Below, in pieces: positions 1 to 12,576 of a stretch of DNA of 64,000 bases. Source of the stretch: Tetrahymena thermophila SB210 (taxonomy: Eukaryota > Ciliophora > Oligohymenophorea > Hymenostomatida > Tetrahymenidae). Where the stretch lies: positions 1,240,001-1,304,000 of the forward strand of contig NW_002476567.1 of assembly GCF_000189635.1 (NCBI RefSeq). Reading direction: 5' to 3'. A program made the translations under genes and the position numbers. Numbering within the stretch: the first letter of the stretch is position 1; each line of letters begins with the position of its first letter. The notes below the pieces were generated by a model that searched no databases, had not been told where the DNA came from, and saw nothing but the letters and a program-made list of their open reading frames with translations.

Positions 1-3000
1 TTATCTGTTAAAAACTTTAATTGTTGATTACTAGGGACGGTCTTTACTACATATACTTCAAGCAAAAGAAATATTAGATATAATATTCCATATATTATTG
101 TGCAAACAGAGTAAAGGTTTAATTACTTAAACATTTCTAAATTATTAATTGAGTACATCAGTATCATATTACTTGATATTCTATTCACTTTTATGAATAA
201 ATTCCATTTTAAAAAGTATTTTATAACTAAGCTCCTATGAGAATTTCTCAAATTCAAACATTTAATATCAACAATCTTAAAATAAACAAATCCTATAGCG
301 ATAAATAAATATGATAAAAAGGCATAACCAAAAAAAACCATAACACTTAAATTATTAGATGAATCTTTGGTTTGAGGAATTTCTTAGCTAAATACTAAAA
401 TTTAACTATCAAGAAGATTAAAATAGTTGAATTTAGCATTGTGGCATGCAAAAATACCTGTTTAATCTAGCTTTTTTGAATAAAAATGGTTGCCTATTAA
501 TTAAGAGTTCATCAAAAAATAATCAGAGAAAGGATGATGGTTCACAAACAAAGTTGGAAGGTAAATAAAATACTAAATATTTGTAACTATACTTGCTATT
601 TTAAATAAAATATTTGAGCTAGGATCAAATTAGCAATCCTCTTAATTAGTTTCTATAAATGATGATTAGCAAATACAACTATTTGTTTATGGATCGAGAG
701 TCCTAGTTGATGAATTACACTCTATGCATTAATCACTATTGCTTCCTGTGCATTTACTACATGTAAAATAGCATTAGTTCCCAACAAAAGTGGAATTAGA
801 ATAATATTAAAAGCATAAACTGGTATCTGAACACAATTCACATTAATCAGTACAACTTAAACTACACTTGTTTTCATTATCAGTAAATTTACCTTATTTA
901 CAAAAGCTACAGGTTTATAATTTATTATCATAAAAGAATCCATTTTTACATTAAATGCATTAAGATCCATCTGGTAAACACTCCTAACAATTTTCTTAAG
1001 GACATTAGATGCAACTATTTGTAATAGAAGAGTAATAATTTGATTAAGAGCACTCACATTTTTAATCAGCTTATGAATATTATGCTTATTTTATACATTA
1101 TAAACATATACTTCTATTATCTGAGTCACATTACAGACACATGGGATCAGAACATTACTAACATATTCCAGTTATTTCGCTCAATGTATCTTTTTAATCT
1201 ATACAAACGCATTCATTTATTTTATTAATTTAATTAAAAAGAGTTTAAGCTCCAGTTTTACAAGATAAACAATTATTATAAGACCCAAAGCAAGTAAGGC
1301 ATGTTGGAGCACATTATTAACAGCTTTGTGTTTATCTATCATAAAATTATCCTGACTAGCAATTCAAAATACAATTTCCTGGATATAAAGGATCTGGTGA
1401 TGAATTTGAAGCACATTATTAGCAAGTCGTGCTATTTACACATAATGCACAATTTACAGGACATGATAAACACTGATAATTATTATTGGTTGAATCTAAG
1501 TAAGAAGCATAAGGGCATTTGCATTAGTTTGAATTTGGATCTATATAAAATGAAGGAGGGCATAAACTACAAGTCTAAGGCCCTTAATCACAGTTGAGAC
1601 AGAATTAAATTGTGCAATCTTGACAATTATTATTGCTATCACAAAATGCTGGAGAAGGTTTTGTTAACGAGCAGCTTTTATTATACAAATAAGTATTTGA
1701 TTAGCACTGTATGCAGGAGTTTGGCATAACATCTGTGCATATAAGGCAATTATTATCGTTACAAGGATAACAATTTGATTAGTATGAAGGATAGTTACTA
1801 GGAGATTATTAACAAATGAAGCCAGAAGGTTCTTACGAAATACAAGTATTTGTGAGAGTGTTGTAATAAGGATATGATTGCGAACATGCTGTGCAGTCAG
1901 TGGTAAGAGGTCCTTTACAATTTTGACAGTTTACATCACAAGGATAGCAATTTTGTTGGTAAGACAAATTGATATTTGAGTTTTTTGTGCAAAAGCAACC
2001 TGAATTAGGTGCTTAAACTAAGCAAGAATTATTTGATAAATTGTAAAAAGGGAAAATAGTAGTGCAGCTTAAGCAATTTGTAGAAAGAGGACCTGAGCAC
2101 TATAAGCAACTTTGATCACACGGATAGCAGTCCTATTGATACCATGGCGATGCGCTAGAGCTACTTTAACAATAATATCCTGATGCGGGTGCTTATACTA
2201 GGCATTCATTAGATTTGGTATTAAAAAAAAGTAGATAAGGATAACAGCTCAAGCAATTATTAGACTATGGGCCTGTACAGCTTAAACAATTTACATGACA
2301 ATTATTACAATTAAACTAATAAGTGGGATTAGTTTAATTTTATATGCAATAAAAGCCTGAACTTGGAATATTTGAAAGACAAGAATTAGTTTAAATATTG
2401 AAATAAGGAAACTAACTTGTGCAACTGATGCAATTATTTTGGAGACTACCTGAGCAAGTTAAGCAAGTAGAATCACAAGGTGAGCAATTTTATTAATAAG
2501 GTAAGCTTGTATTTTAGCTTTACTGACAAAAATAACCTTAATTAGGAGCTGATGCTAAGCAAGAATTGGTTGATAGATTATAGAAAGGAAAAGAAGTAGC
2601 ACAACTTAAACAATTTGTAGAAAGTGGTCCTGAGCATTAAAAGCAACTAGGATCACAAGGATAACAATTTTATTGGTATGTTTAAGTTGTGCCAGTGCTA
2701 TTTTAACAATAATACCCAGTAGCTGGAGCTTAAAGAAGACATTCATTTGTTTAAGTATTAAAAAATGGTAGATTAGGAGGACAGCTTTAACAATTATTAG
2801 ATAAAGGACCAAAACAAGTTTAACAGTTTTGATCACAAGTTTAGCAAGTGAATTGATAAGTAGGAGTAGTTGTATTTTGCTAGCAATAGAAATTACTTTA
2901 TGGAGATGAAAGGCACTAATTAGTGGAAGTAACAAAATAAGGAAAAGATTAAGAACAACTAAGACAATTAGTTGAAAGTGTTCCTGAACAAGTTAAACAT

Positions 3001-4369
3001 GTAGAGTCACAAGAATAACAGTTTTATTAATAAGGCAAAGATATATCTGTACTTTGCTAACAAATATAACCAGTAACCGGTTATACTGACTGACATTAAT
3101 TATTTTATACAACATAGAAAGGGAGGGAAGATGGACAGCTTTTACAGTTAGTGGATAGAGGGCCAGAGCATTATAAACAACTCGAATTACATGGATTACA
3201 TGAAGGTAAAAGACTACTATTTAAGGAATTTTATTCTGAATAAGTTTAACTTTCACAGGTTTATACACAATCTTTAACAGTAAATGAATAAAAATATCCA
3301 GTAGGACAAGATAAATTATAGTATTCAATAATAGTAGAAGTAGCTCCTAATATTTTTGAACCTTCCCAAGTTCTATAAGTTATATACATTCCATTGTTGC
3401 CATTTTATTATTTAAAATAAAAGTCAATGATTAATAATCTTCCATTTTAAGCATTTAAATCTATTGAAATTTTAGAAAAACCGAATTAAAAGTTGAATTT
3501 ATTAGATTGCATAGTATTTATAGGAATAGGTATTGTTTAAAGTCTAACATATGCTACTGTGAGATCTTAACAACATAATCCTTGCTTGCATATTGGGCTC
3601 AAATTATTTGTATAACTAGTTGATATTAAATTATTATACAAGCAGTTAGATGTACTAGAAATAAATTCATAAGTTTGATCATTGTATGTTTTCATCATTA
3701 TAGAGTTGTTTTCTTGATAATAAAACTCAAAATAATTATATCTAACTTCATTAAGTTACCCATTTGCTGAGAGATCTTCATTTAAATTTATTAAAAAATT
3801 ATTAGGATCATTGGTTGGTTAGCTTATTTAAAAGGAAACACTTAAGATATTAGTAAAATAATCTACATAAAACCCAGTCATAAATCCAACGATTAAAACT
3901 TTCATATTCGAATTTTAGAGAAGGTTTTATTAAGAATAAGGTATTTTAGTAGTATAAATGTTATAGTTTTAGTCTTAGCTGTTATCTAATAAAAATGTTT
4001 AATTAGTAGTGTTAAATTAATAAATATTTGATGCTGTTGTAGCTATGTAGGAGTAATTTGCTTATGCTAGAGAAGAAAAATCAGAGGCTTGGAGTGTAAC
4101 TTAAAAACCAGTTGGGCTTTGATTTGTAATGAAAATTTGAAAGTCTAATTCAACCTATTTGTTATAAGTGTCCAAAAAATTAAGTGAAGTTATAATATTA
4201 GGAGTAGAATTAAAAGGTGAGGAGAATTAAATATTCATAGGAGTGTTTCTCTAGTAGATAGCGAAATTACCAGTCTGTATGAAATTGCTATCTAAGATAT
4301 TTATTAATGATAAATAAACATCATTTACAAAAGTTAAAACCATAAAAACCCTCAAAAGAAAACTCATTT
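1..4369 (-). CDS. Large Cys-rich tandem-repeat membrane protein (3' end outside window)
   Basis: I start this at 4369 (AAACAAAATGAG context). A 13-residue hydrophobic leader (MSFLLRVFMVLTF) is followed by a 56-nt intron at 4330-4275 (GTAAATG...ATACAG) that restores the frame. From 4274 to base 1 the frame has no TGA, giving about 1,437 residues in the window. Roughly residues 14-370 are Ser/Thr/Asn-rich and beta-like. Residues about 370-1220 hold Cys-rich modules; at least eight, between about 3190 and 1880, recur every 176-187 nt (about 60 residues) with the core CYPCDPSC..C.GPLSTNCLSC. This resembles furin-like/GF-receptor Cys-rich repeats. Near the window edge two hydrophobic segments (about residues 1325-1350 and 1395-1415) suggest membrane passes before the protein leaves the window. 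Family knowledge: such ciliate proteins are usually cell-surface or secretory-pathway proteins. The ligand or role is unknown. Confidence 0.8.
4275..4330 (-). other. Intron 1 of the Cys-rich repeat gene
   Basis: This is a 56-nt GT...AG intron. The frame from the ATG at 4369 runs into TGA in the leader, and the long downstream frame has a TGA just upstream. Only this junction joins the leader to the long frame (TTT|ACT GGT AAT). Confidence 0.6.
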
Positions 4370-4924
4370 TGTTTAATTTATGTTTATAGTGCTGTGCTTT
4401 TGTTTTTTTGTTTTTTTTGACTTTAATTATTTTTGATAAATTATCAATTATATTTTGTTTTAATTACTATATTTTTATGAGATATATCATGTTTATTTTA
4501 AATAAATAAATGTGATTTTTGCAATGATAATAATTGGATGTTTTTTAATTTTCGATTCGGTGTTTGTATTATATTAGAAAAATAACACCTCGTTTAATTT
4601 AAAATGATTTCAAATAAAATATTCTATAAATTTAAATATTTAAATCTTATTAATTTTTAATAAACTAAATATTCAATTAGCCTAACTTTATTTTAATTAT
4701 AAATCATGTTACAATATTTTATAAAAAAATTAAAAAATCTCCAGCTTTCTTCAATTATATTGTTCACTATGCTTTTTTGAGTTATGTTAGAGATAATTAT
4801 TTCTAAATAAAAATATAAGTGTTTATTTCATTAAAATATTGCACTTCCAGAAATAAATACTAACATTATTAGATTTAAAAATGGATGAAATTTCAACTGA
4901 TTTTAATGTGTTTATAGCAAGGTT
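4370..4924. other. Intergenic, A+T-rich
   Basis: This is the 5' flank of the Cys-rich gene. It holds poly-T/poly-A tracts and no convincing reading frame or structured element. Confidence 0.5.
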
Positions 4925-5303
4925 TCAGGCAGTCTTGCTTTATAATTAACATGTTACAAAACATTTTTAAATGAAAAACTAATTATTTTTCTGTTATTGT
5001 TCGATATCTTGAGTAGGATTATTTTTAATGGCCTAAATATAAATTTCACTTTCTTTTGTAAAACCTAATTAAAAATATTTAGATAAAACTTTAAGAAATT
5101 TAAATAAGTTATTAAAATTTTGCTTATGAAAATAAATAAATTAGAGTAAGGTCTAAATAATTTAATTTCAGTATCAAAAATATTTATACAACTATAAATA
5201 TAAATTCTTTTGTCATAAATAGGTTATAAAATTGTTATTAATAAACTAATATTTGATTTAAATGTTTGAGATAATTGTGCCTTAACTAATATACTATTTT
5301 TAT
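4925..5303 (-). CDS. Small spliced protein of unknown function (5' end unresolved)
   Basis: With the ciliate code two exons join cleanly: 5303-5190 (38 codons) and 5152-4925 (75 codons plus TGA), across a 37-nt intron (5189-5153, GTATAAAT...TTATTTAG). The joined protein reads smoothly, with stretches such as KESEIYIQAIKNNPTQDIEQ and helical Leu/Phe/Gln-rich segments. A Met lies at 5216. An in-frame TGA at 5306-5304 means the exon must begin downstream of it, or an acceptor lies there. More coding-like pieces continue upstream to about 5682 (for example from an ATG at 5682 and another near 5438), but I could not join them without breaking a frame. It may be a multi-exon gene or a decaying one. 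No family is recognised. Confidence 0.45.
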
Positions 5304-6071
5304 TCATTTCATTAATGTTACATCCTTAAATCAAAATAAAAATAAATTATATATATAATTCTTTGAAATAATTATTGTCTCATAGTCAATTTCGATTAGT
5401 GGCTAGCCTTGTAACAATAATATGAAAAATACTTTCATTATAAAGTTTTTTATGTTTGATAAAAAAATTTTTTTTTTTGATTCTATTTATATGTTCTTAC
5501 ATCTTTTTTTTCTCGCATTAGACTTTGATCAGTAATTCATTATTTTGAAGCAGTAATCTGTAAATTTTCTATAATTTACATAGAGCTTACTTTCTTTGAG
5601 ATCAAGAGTATTATATACATTTAAATTTTAAGTTGTTTGTTTCCTAATTTTTATTTTATTTATAATTTCAAAATTTATTTTCATTAAAAAAGTAGTGTTT
5701 TAAAATTAAAATAATTTTGAATTTAAATAATAATATAAACCTAAATACAATTTTTATATAGATTCTTTAATTAAATATCCAAGAATATAGAAAAAACAAA
5801 AAAAATAATTGTAAATCAGAAAATATTAATCTTGTAATTATGATATAGAAAATTAATTAATAGAAATTATAAGAAATAAAAAATCTTTGTTTTCTTATTA
5901 TTATTTTCTTTTTTCTACTATTAAATATTTAGTTTGTTTAAAAAATATTTACATCATTTTTTAAGTAGAGAATTTTAAAAAATAGATTTAAATTTAAATA
6001 TTATTCAACTTTTGTTGTTTATTATTGAAAATAAGTATTTTTTTTAAATTGCTGGAAAAGATAATAAACAT
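5304..6071. other. Mostly intergenic; possible upstream exons of the 4925-5303 gene
   Basis: 5304-5682 has minus-strand pieces with coding-like codon use but interrupting TGAs or frame changes. 5683-6071 looks like a plain A+T-rich promoter-side spacer for the gene at 6072. Confidence 0.4.
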
Positions 6072-7196
6072 ATGAATATTTAAAAGCTGAATATACACAA
6101 ACGACAGATTTTGATGCCATCTGTTACTGATTTCTTTCAAGGTTGTGATAAAGAAAACATTGCTCCAAACAGAAACTAATAACCATCATTATGCTATTTG
6201 GAATGTGAAAATGAAAAAATATGTTATGATGGATAAACTAAATTTGAAAGAAATGATTTCAACAACTCAGATAGTATTTTAATAGCAAATGAATTAGTGT
6301 ATTAAGAGTTAAAAGGATTTAATTTCATTCAAAATATAAACGAAATCTATAATAAAATGAAAATATGCCCAAAATAGTTAGACTTATGTATAGACATTCA
6401 GTTTTCTCAAAATCACATATTGATTAACTTTGCAAATTAAATTAGTAAAATAGCAAAATATACTAAAAATTTAAAGTGGAACATAAACAGTTTAATTCAA
6501 CTGGGTAAATATGTGTATATTGTATCAGATATATTAGGATTGTTTAAGAATGTTAAAAAGCTTGAATTAGTCTTTAACTCCATAAATTCCTTTTCTAAGT
6601 AGGGAGTTATTTTACTTTTTGATTAATTAAAAAAGTTAGACAATCTAAAGCATCTTAAACTTAATGTAAAAAAATAAGAAACAAAAAATGAAAATTCATT
6701 GATAGTACTCACTATAAGTAAGGATTTTGAAGAATAATTAATTTCACAAAGCATTGAATATATTTAGAGTAATATATTTGAATCCTATTCTCCAAAAAAT
6801 TTTCCAAATTTGTCTATTTACTTCTGCTAGAATAGTAGTGAATAGATAAATTATGAATAATTAACTAAAAACATAATTTGTATAAAAGAAAAGCTGGTAG
6901 AAATAGTCTTAATACAATAGATAATTGAAAGCATAAACAACTCTAAAAAACCAAATCAAATAAAGCCTATAGTTGATTTTTCAAAATTGCTTGTTTAATT
7001 GCCATATTTAACCAAAATCAATTTAAAAGATTTCATTATAAGTAATCAAAAACTAAAAAGTCTATTTAATTTAATAAGTTAATTTGTTAATTTCAGAAGA
7101 TCGAGGGTTTAATAACTAATCGTATTTAATTCATAAATTGCTTTGTTTATGAAATTAAATCCGAGGTTAATTACATTAGATTTGTGGTATAATTGA
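6072..7196 (+). CDS. Leucine-rich hypothetical protein (374 aa)
   Basis: This is an intronless frame of 374 codons ending in TGA at 7194-7196. An alternative start is the Met at 6114 (MPSVTDFFQG). The N-terminal 70 residues are Asn/Glu-rich and contain a few Cys. From about residue 150 onward there are repeating Leu/Ile-rich segments such as NVKKLELVFNSINSF and LDNLKHLKLNV, spaced like leucine-rich repeats of the type common in ciliate hypothetical proteins. No signal peptide or membrane segment is visible, so it is probably cytosolic. A protein-binding role is inference from the repeats; no catalytic motif is seen. The minus-strand neighbour and this gene diverge. Confidence 0.75.
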
Positions 7197-8254
7197 AATT
7201 AAAAAACAAATAACTATATAAGGATAATTTATTTTTTTTAAAGTGTAAATATAATAGAATCTCATAACTTACGTATGTTTTTCATATTTTCACAAATGAA
7301 GTTATTTGTTAAGCACATCTTCATTTATTAAATTTTTAGAATTAAAAAACAAATTATTTATTTATAAAAAAATATTATTTTCTATTTTCAGGTTTACATT
7401 TAGATCTTTAATTTGTTTGAGAAAAGAACAATTTTTTATTTTATTTCAAAATGATTAGATTCTTTTTTTCTTTCATTTACCGCATAAAAATTTTTAAAAT
7501 TTATTTAAGATACAACCATAACTTAAAGGAGACACATACTACATATAGTTTATAGAAAGATTAATTTACATACCTTTATTTTTTTTACTTAAGCCTGTCA
7601 TTATGAAATGATCTAATTTTCATAAAACTATTTAAAATATAAATATTTAAAGTAATACTAACAATTCTATAATATAGCCATAATGATTTAAAAAATATTT
7701 AAATAAAAATTAAATATTGAATCATTATTTGAATATAATTGTTTATTTGGTCTGAAATATATAAAAATAATTTATAAATGTATTACTTTAAAAATAATAT
7801 CAACAACTTTAAAAAGTATTTTTTTATAAAAGAAATATTAAATAATAATTATTTTATTGTTCTTCCTAAATAAATTAAAAATATTCCTTATTATTTATCT
7901 ATTATTTGTACGAAAAGAATATTCATGATCACTCAGAATATATCTCCAAAGATTTAAATAAAATTTACAAAAGTTATAGAAGGAAAACTAAATCAAATCC
8001 TGATTTAAATCTAAATCTGTCTGCCTGTCAATCTATCTAAATTTTATTTTACAAATACTTTTATTTTATTTGTATTTTATATTTTGTATTCAATTTACGT
8101 TTTCAATTTTCACCCACTTTTTAGATTATTTAAATCTATCTATTTTAGTATAAAACCAATATTTAGATCTAAAAAATAATTAATAAATATTAATTGATAA
8201 GCAATAATATTAAATTAAAAATAAAGAAAAGTAGAGGTTCCCAATTTTTCAAAA
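7197..8254. other. Intergenic, A+T-rich
   Basis: This 1.06-kb spacer lies between two plus-strand genes. Homopolymer tracts and CTGTCTGCCTGTC-like short repeats near 8020 are visible; no reading frame or structured RNA is recognised. Confidence 0.5.
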
Positions 8255-9784
8255 ATGTTTGATTCTTTAAAAAATAAGATTAGTGGAGGAAAAGATAAGG
8301 AAAAAGAGAGGAAGGGTTCAGAGGAGCAAGGAAGCTAGAAAGAACGCTTAGATAGTAACGAGACTGCTGAGCCAAAAAAAACTTCTATGTTTGATGGTCT
8401 TTCTAAAGAATATCAGAAAGCTATAGATTCAGTAAAGGAAAATAAATTTGTTAGATAAGCTACTGAAGCTGCTGAAAAAGCTGACAATTTTGTTTCTTCA
8501 GCTATCAGAGAAAAGAAGAATAAGCTCGAGTTATGGATAAAAAAGTAAATGGAAAAGAAAATGATTGAGTTTCTCTTAAAATTCAAGCCTAAAGTTGCTA
8601 ACTCAATCAAAGATCCAGACATGCCAGAATTCGTAAAGTAAGGAATTGATGTTGCTGTTGATGAAACATATCCTATTATTCTAGATGAAGTCAAGTACCA
8701 GTTCCGTATGAAGATGTTTAAGCCTAAGAAAACCATAAAAGAGCCTTAAGTAAGCTGTATTTGTGTTCCTTGCTACAAAATAAAAGCTTGGTATAATTAC
8801 ACAACTAACCCTGTAGACATGTCTATATGGAAAAGAATGAGAACCTTTTCTTACTGGCTTTTAACATTAATTTCACTTATTCCATTTTATGGCATCTAGC
8901 AAGCATTGTACTTTTTTGCATTCCTATGCATGGATACTGGTGATGAATTCATGCTTGTTTCTTACATTTTAGATTATAAAAAGGCTTAATTTATAGGACA
9001 AGGAGTAATTGCAGCATTGACTTTGTACTTGAGCTAATTTTAGTGTATGAGACTCTGGGATGACAAATCTGAAAAGGACCCTATATATGATTGTATCTAT
9101 GGAGCTCCATCTTCCCCTATGTTAGATTTTTATTTAGATCTAGTTGACTTCGCTTCTTAGATTATACTTATTTGGCTAGCTTTCTTACTTCTACCTTGTT
9201 CTGAATCTAAAGGAAAAGCTGATTTTGATCACTTAGATTAGTAATAAAAGGCAAAAGAATTATAATAGGCATTGGACTAATAAGAAAATAATGAATAAAA
9301 AAGTGAAGAATAAGCTCATCAAGAAGATATTGAAAATTCCATTCATTAGCTAGAACAAGAAGAAAAGGAAAAAATGCTTGAAAAGGAAGCCTAGTAAAAT
9401 TAGAAATCATGTTGCGACTGCTCAAAAGGTGGTAAACTTTACATTTTTATGATTTATGACTTCCTTGCCTTTGGAGTTGCTTGTCTTGCATTTTACTACT
9501 CATATTCTACAAAAGTACCACCATAATTCCATCAAACGTCTGTTTAGTTTGCTGTTGCAAAGTTAGTTTATGGATACTTAAGTCTTCCATTCTTGATTTT
9601 TAAAATCGGATAACTTCAAACCATCTTAACTAAAGCTAGACCCACTGCTTATGATGTTTATGGAAACACAGTGCCTACCTCCAAAATAGAAATAGATTAT
9701 GAAAATAGAAACGATGATGATATAATAGATTTAGATATGGGTGTAGATTTGGAAAAAATTGATAAAGAAGATAAAAAAAAGTGA
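8255..9784 (+). CDS. Multi-pass membrane protein with charged N-terminus (509 aa)
   Basis: The gene is intronless: 509 codons from AAAAATG at 8255 to TGA at 9782. Residues 1-100 are Lys/Glu/Ser-rich and helical (MFDSLKNKISGGKDKEKERK). About residues 120-195 form a soluble domain with VSCICVPCYK. Five hydrophobic segments follow at about 199-225, 246-265, 291-320, 395-418 and 432-455. A Gln/Glu-rich coiled loop of about 70 residues (around 325-390) separates segments 3 and 4 and ends at a Cys cluster (SCCDC). The tail is acidic (NDDDIIDLDMG). The conserved-looking regions (IYGAPSSPMLDFYLDLVDFASQ and PTAYDVYGNTVP) suggest a widespread protist family, but I cannot name it. No signal peptide is seen, so an internal membrane is as likely as the plasma membrane. 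Confidence 0.8.
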
Positions 9785-10868
9785 AAAAAAAAAATAAATT
9801 AACTTAACTTTTATTGCTAAATTTTGTATGTTAATTTTTTATATTAATTAAAGATAAGATTCTTATTTTCAAAAAAAGAATTGTTTTTAACTTACAATTA
9901 CTGAAATATCCTTTCAATTAATTATGTTTTTATTGTGTTTTATAAAAATTTATTAACAAAATAACAAAATAGGAAAATATTTAAATAGTTTCAAATGATT
10001 GTTTTGATAGACAAATGATTCAGGTTTATTTGTCACATTAGTTAAGTTTAAAAAAAAAATAAAATATATTGCAGTTTTAAATTTTATAATTTAGAAGAGT
10101 TTAGTTAGATTAGTCTACTATATAAAGAATTAATTAAAATTAAAATTTTTATTTTGTAGTAATTTTTTCAAAAATTTTTTGTTTAAGTTAAATTAAGTTA
10201 TTTAAAATACAAATTTGTAGTTTATTTATTATTTAATTTGTTTTTATCCTATTTAATAATTGTAATCTCTAATTAATTAGAAAATAAATTATCTTTTCTT
10301 TTTTTTTTAAATTTAGAGAGATATATTATTTTTAAAATAAAATATTTAATATACCTTAATTCTCCCAGCTGTGTCGAATGAATGAGGTAATGTGGAGAGA
10401 TAAATATTTTAGTTAAGGGGACATATTTATGCATAAAAATACCTGATATAAAATATTATATCTTTGTGTTCTTTACAATATATATTTTAATATTAATATA
10501 ATTTTTATTTTATTTTATTATTATGGTTGTTTTGTGTCTTAGCAGTAAAATTTGACCTAATTCTAAGATTCATTTATAAAAAAATTTGTAACATTAGAAA
10601 TATAAATTATTGATTATATATTTCTGGGCAACTATTAATCTTTGACTTATTAGAAACTCTACAAAATACAAATTAAATTGTGAGTATCCTTTAATTTTAT
10701 TAATTTATTTGATTATTTATTAATCTTATCAAAAGATATTTTTAATTTTAATCATGAAAATGACAGAGACCAAATATAATAGAAAAAAAAAAATTAATTA
10801 TAAAATTAACAAACATATAAATATAGCATTAAAGTAATTTTACAAATGATTTTTTAAGTTATTATTAT
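9785..10868. other. Intergenic between convergent genes
   Basis: A+T-rich spacer. The one unusual stretch is a locally G+C-richer island at 10351-10445, listed separately. Confidence 0.5.
10351..10445. other. Unexplained G+C-richer island, possible small ncRNA
   Basis: Inside very A+T-rich DNA, about 95 bp contain TTCTCCCAGCTGTGTCGAAT, GAGGTAATGTGGAGAGA and TTAAGGGGACAT. CTCCCA and TGGAGAG can pair imperfectly. I see no tRNA A/B boxes, no clear C/D or H/ACA boxes and no match to U6 or telomerase RNA. Confidence 0.2.
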
Positions 10869-11264
10869 TCAGTAAATTAAGATAAGTATAATAACACTTA
10901 ATGAATAAAGGTTTATGATTAAACTAGATGAAGGTGTTGCTAATATTATACAATTGTTTATTTAAGTAATGTAGCCTGCGAGAGCCTAATTTGTAGAAAC
11001 ACAAGCACTTATGCAAGTTTAATATTAATTGATATCTGTTGGATTAGAGGAGCAAGCACTACTACATGAACTATATTTATAGTAATCTTAATTACATTAT
11101 TTATCTATATTAGTGCATGGATCTACTAAATGATTTACACATGCTACAGCGTTCTCTAATGGAGTATTGCTTGAGTTTTAATTTTATGAAGTATTAGATG
11201 TTTCTTATGCTCTTAAAAAGCCGAAGATACAAGTTAGTAATACAAAAAATTTTAAGAATTCCAT
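10869..11264 (-). CDS. Small Cys-rich secreted/GPI-type surface protein (131 aa)
   Basis: This intronless gene runs from ATG at 11264 to TGA at 10871-10869. The N-terminus (MEFLKFFVLLTCIFGFLRA) is a classic signal peptide. The mature part of about 90 residues has eight regularly spaced Cys (ACVNHLVDPC, KQCNQD, SSCSSACSSN, TCISACVS), consistent with four disulfides. The C-terminus has small residues (ATPSSS) followed by a hydrophobic run to the last residue (LIINLYSLSVIILILIY) with no charged tail, which is the layout of a GPI-attachment signal. Tetrahymena surface antigens are Cys-rich and GPI-anchored, so a surface coat protein is a reasonable inference. It lies among larger Cys-rich membrane protein genes but shares no obvious sequence with them. 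Confidence 0.8.
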
Positions 11265-12576
11265 TTAGTAAGTTTTCTTAATTTATGATTGATTAATTGA
11301 TTATTTATCTCTTTTCTTATTGTTTTTTTAGATATTTCAAAATATTTGTAATTAATAATTATCAGATAATATTCATTAATATAAGGTGAGACATTTTTAC
11401 TTAATTGCAAATTATAAAAATACTACTAAAAATGTAATTTTTTATAAAAAAGATTATTGTAGCTTGAAGATTAAGGAATAATCATCCATATCCCGAAATA
11501 TTTCTATTGTTAAGAGTTAGCAAACCATAAAATTAATATGTTATAAATATTTTCTGGTGAAAAAGCCATTCAAAAATTATAATTAGAATAATAAAGGAGA
11601 TGACTAAATAAATTCTTTTTTATTTATAAAAATAAGATTATAAATGCTTTTAAATAGAAATGAGTCAACTAAAATTTATAATAAAATTATTTCAAAATAA
11701 AAATTAGTACAAAAATAAAATAAAAGAAATAGATTATTAATTATTGAATTTATTTAGTTTTAATTATCAATTTCAACAAATATAAATTATCTAGATATTT
11801 AATTTAAATTAAACACACTCAAATTAAATAAAGAAAATATAAACAATTATTATTAAAATTAATTAATTAAATTTAATTTTATATTTTCAAAAATAATTTT
11901 TATATTATTCCATAAAAAGATTAAAAGCTAAGAGTAAAGAGTATTAAAAAAAGAGCTTTTAATTAAAAAAAATGTATTTAAAATATTTGTCTCAAAAACT
12001 CCTAATTTAAGCTAATTTATAACACAAAATCTACTTTAAATAAAATTTAATAAAATTATTAACATTATTAATAAAAATATTTTAAATGCATATTTTTAAA
12101 AAAATTGGAAGTTTAAAGTAGAAATTTACAAATTAAAAGCTTAAGTTTACATAATAAAAGTAAAATTTACTTATTAAGAAAATAAATTATGAATGTATTT
12201 TTCATTCAGAATTCAACTATAAGTAAAAATAATAAATTTAAAAAAATTTATTTAATGTAAATAAAAAATATATCATCTTTATTTAATCTACAATTTTATC
12301 TAGTTCTATCTTGCAATAATTAAGAAGTACTCTTACTACTAGATAGTCAATAATTATGGTAAAAAATACATGTAAAATTAACACTTTAGAATTATATCTG
12401 ATCATCTCTTACACCCTCTAAGTATTAAATTTTTTATGTAAAAAAATTAATTTAGCTAAAAAGAAAATAAAAATATTCATTTAATTATAATATTAAAGGT
12501 AAAATTCTTAATTTTATTAATATTAACAAAAAATTAGCAAACGCTGTTAATTAATTTAAAACAAAGTAGAAGCAAA
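11265..12576. other. Intergenic between divergent genes
   Basis: This is 1.3 kb of A+T-rich spacer upstream of both the GPI-type protein gene and the first receptor-like paralogue. Only homopolymer tracts are seen. Confidence 0.5.

Noticed and set aside
10351-10445. tRNA or known snRNA gene
   Set aside because: No A/B boxes, cloverleaf pairing or match to U6, SRP or telomerase RNA landmarks could be seen.
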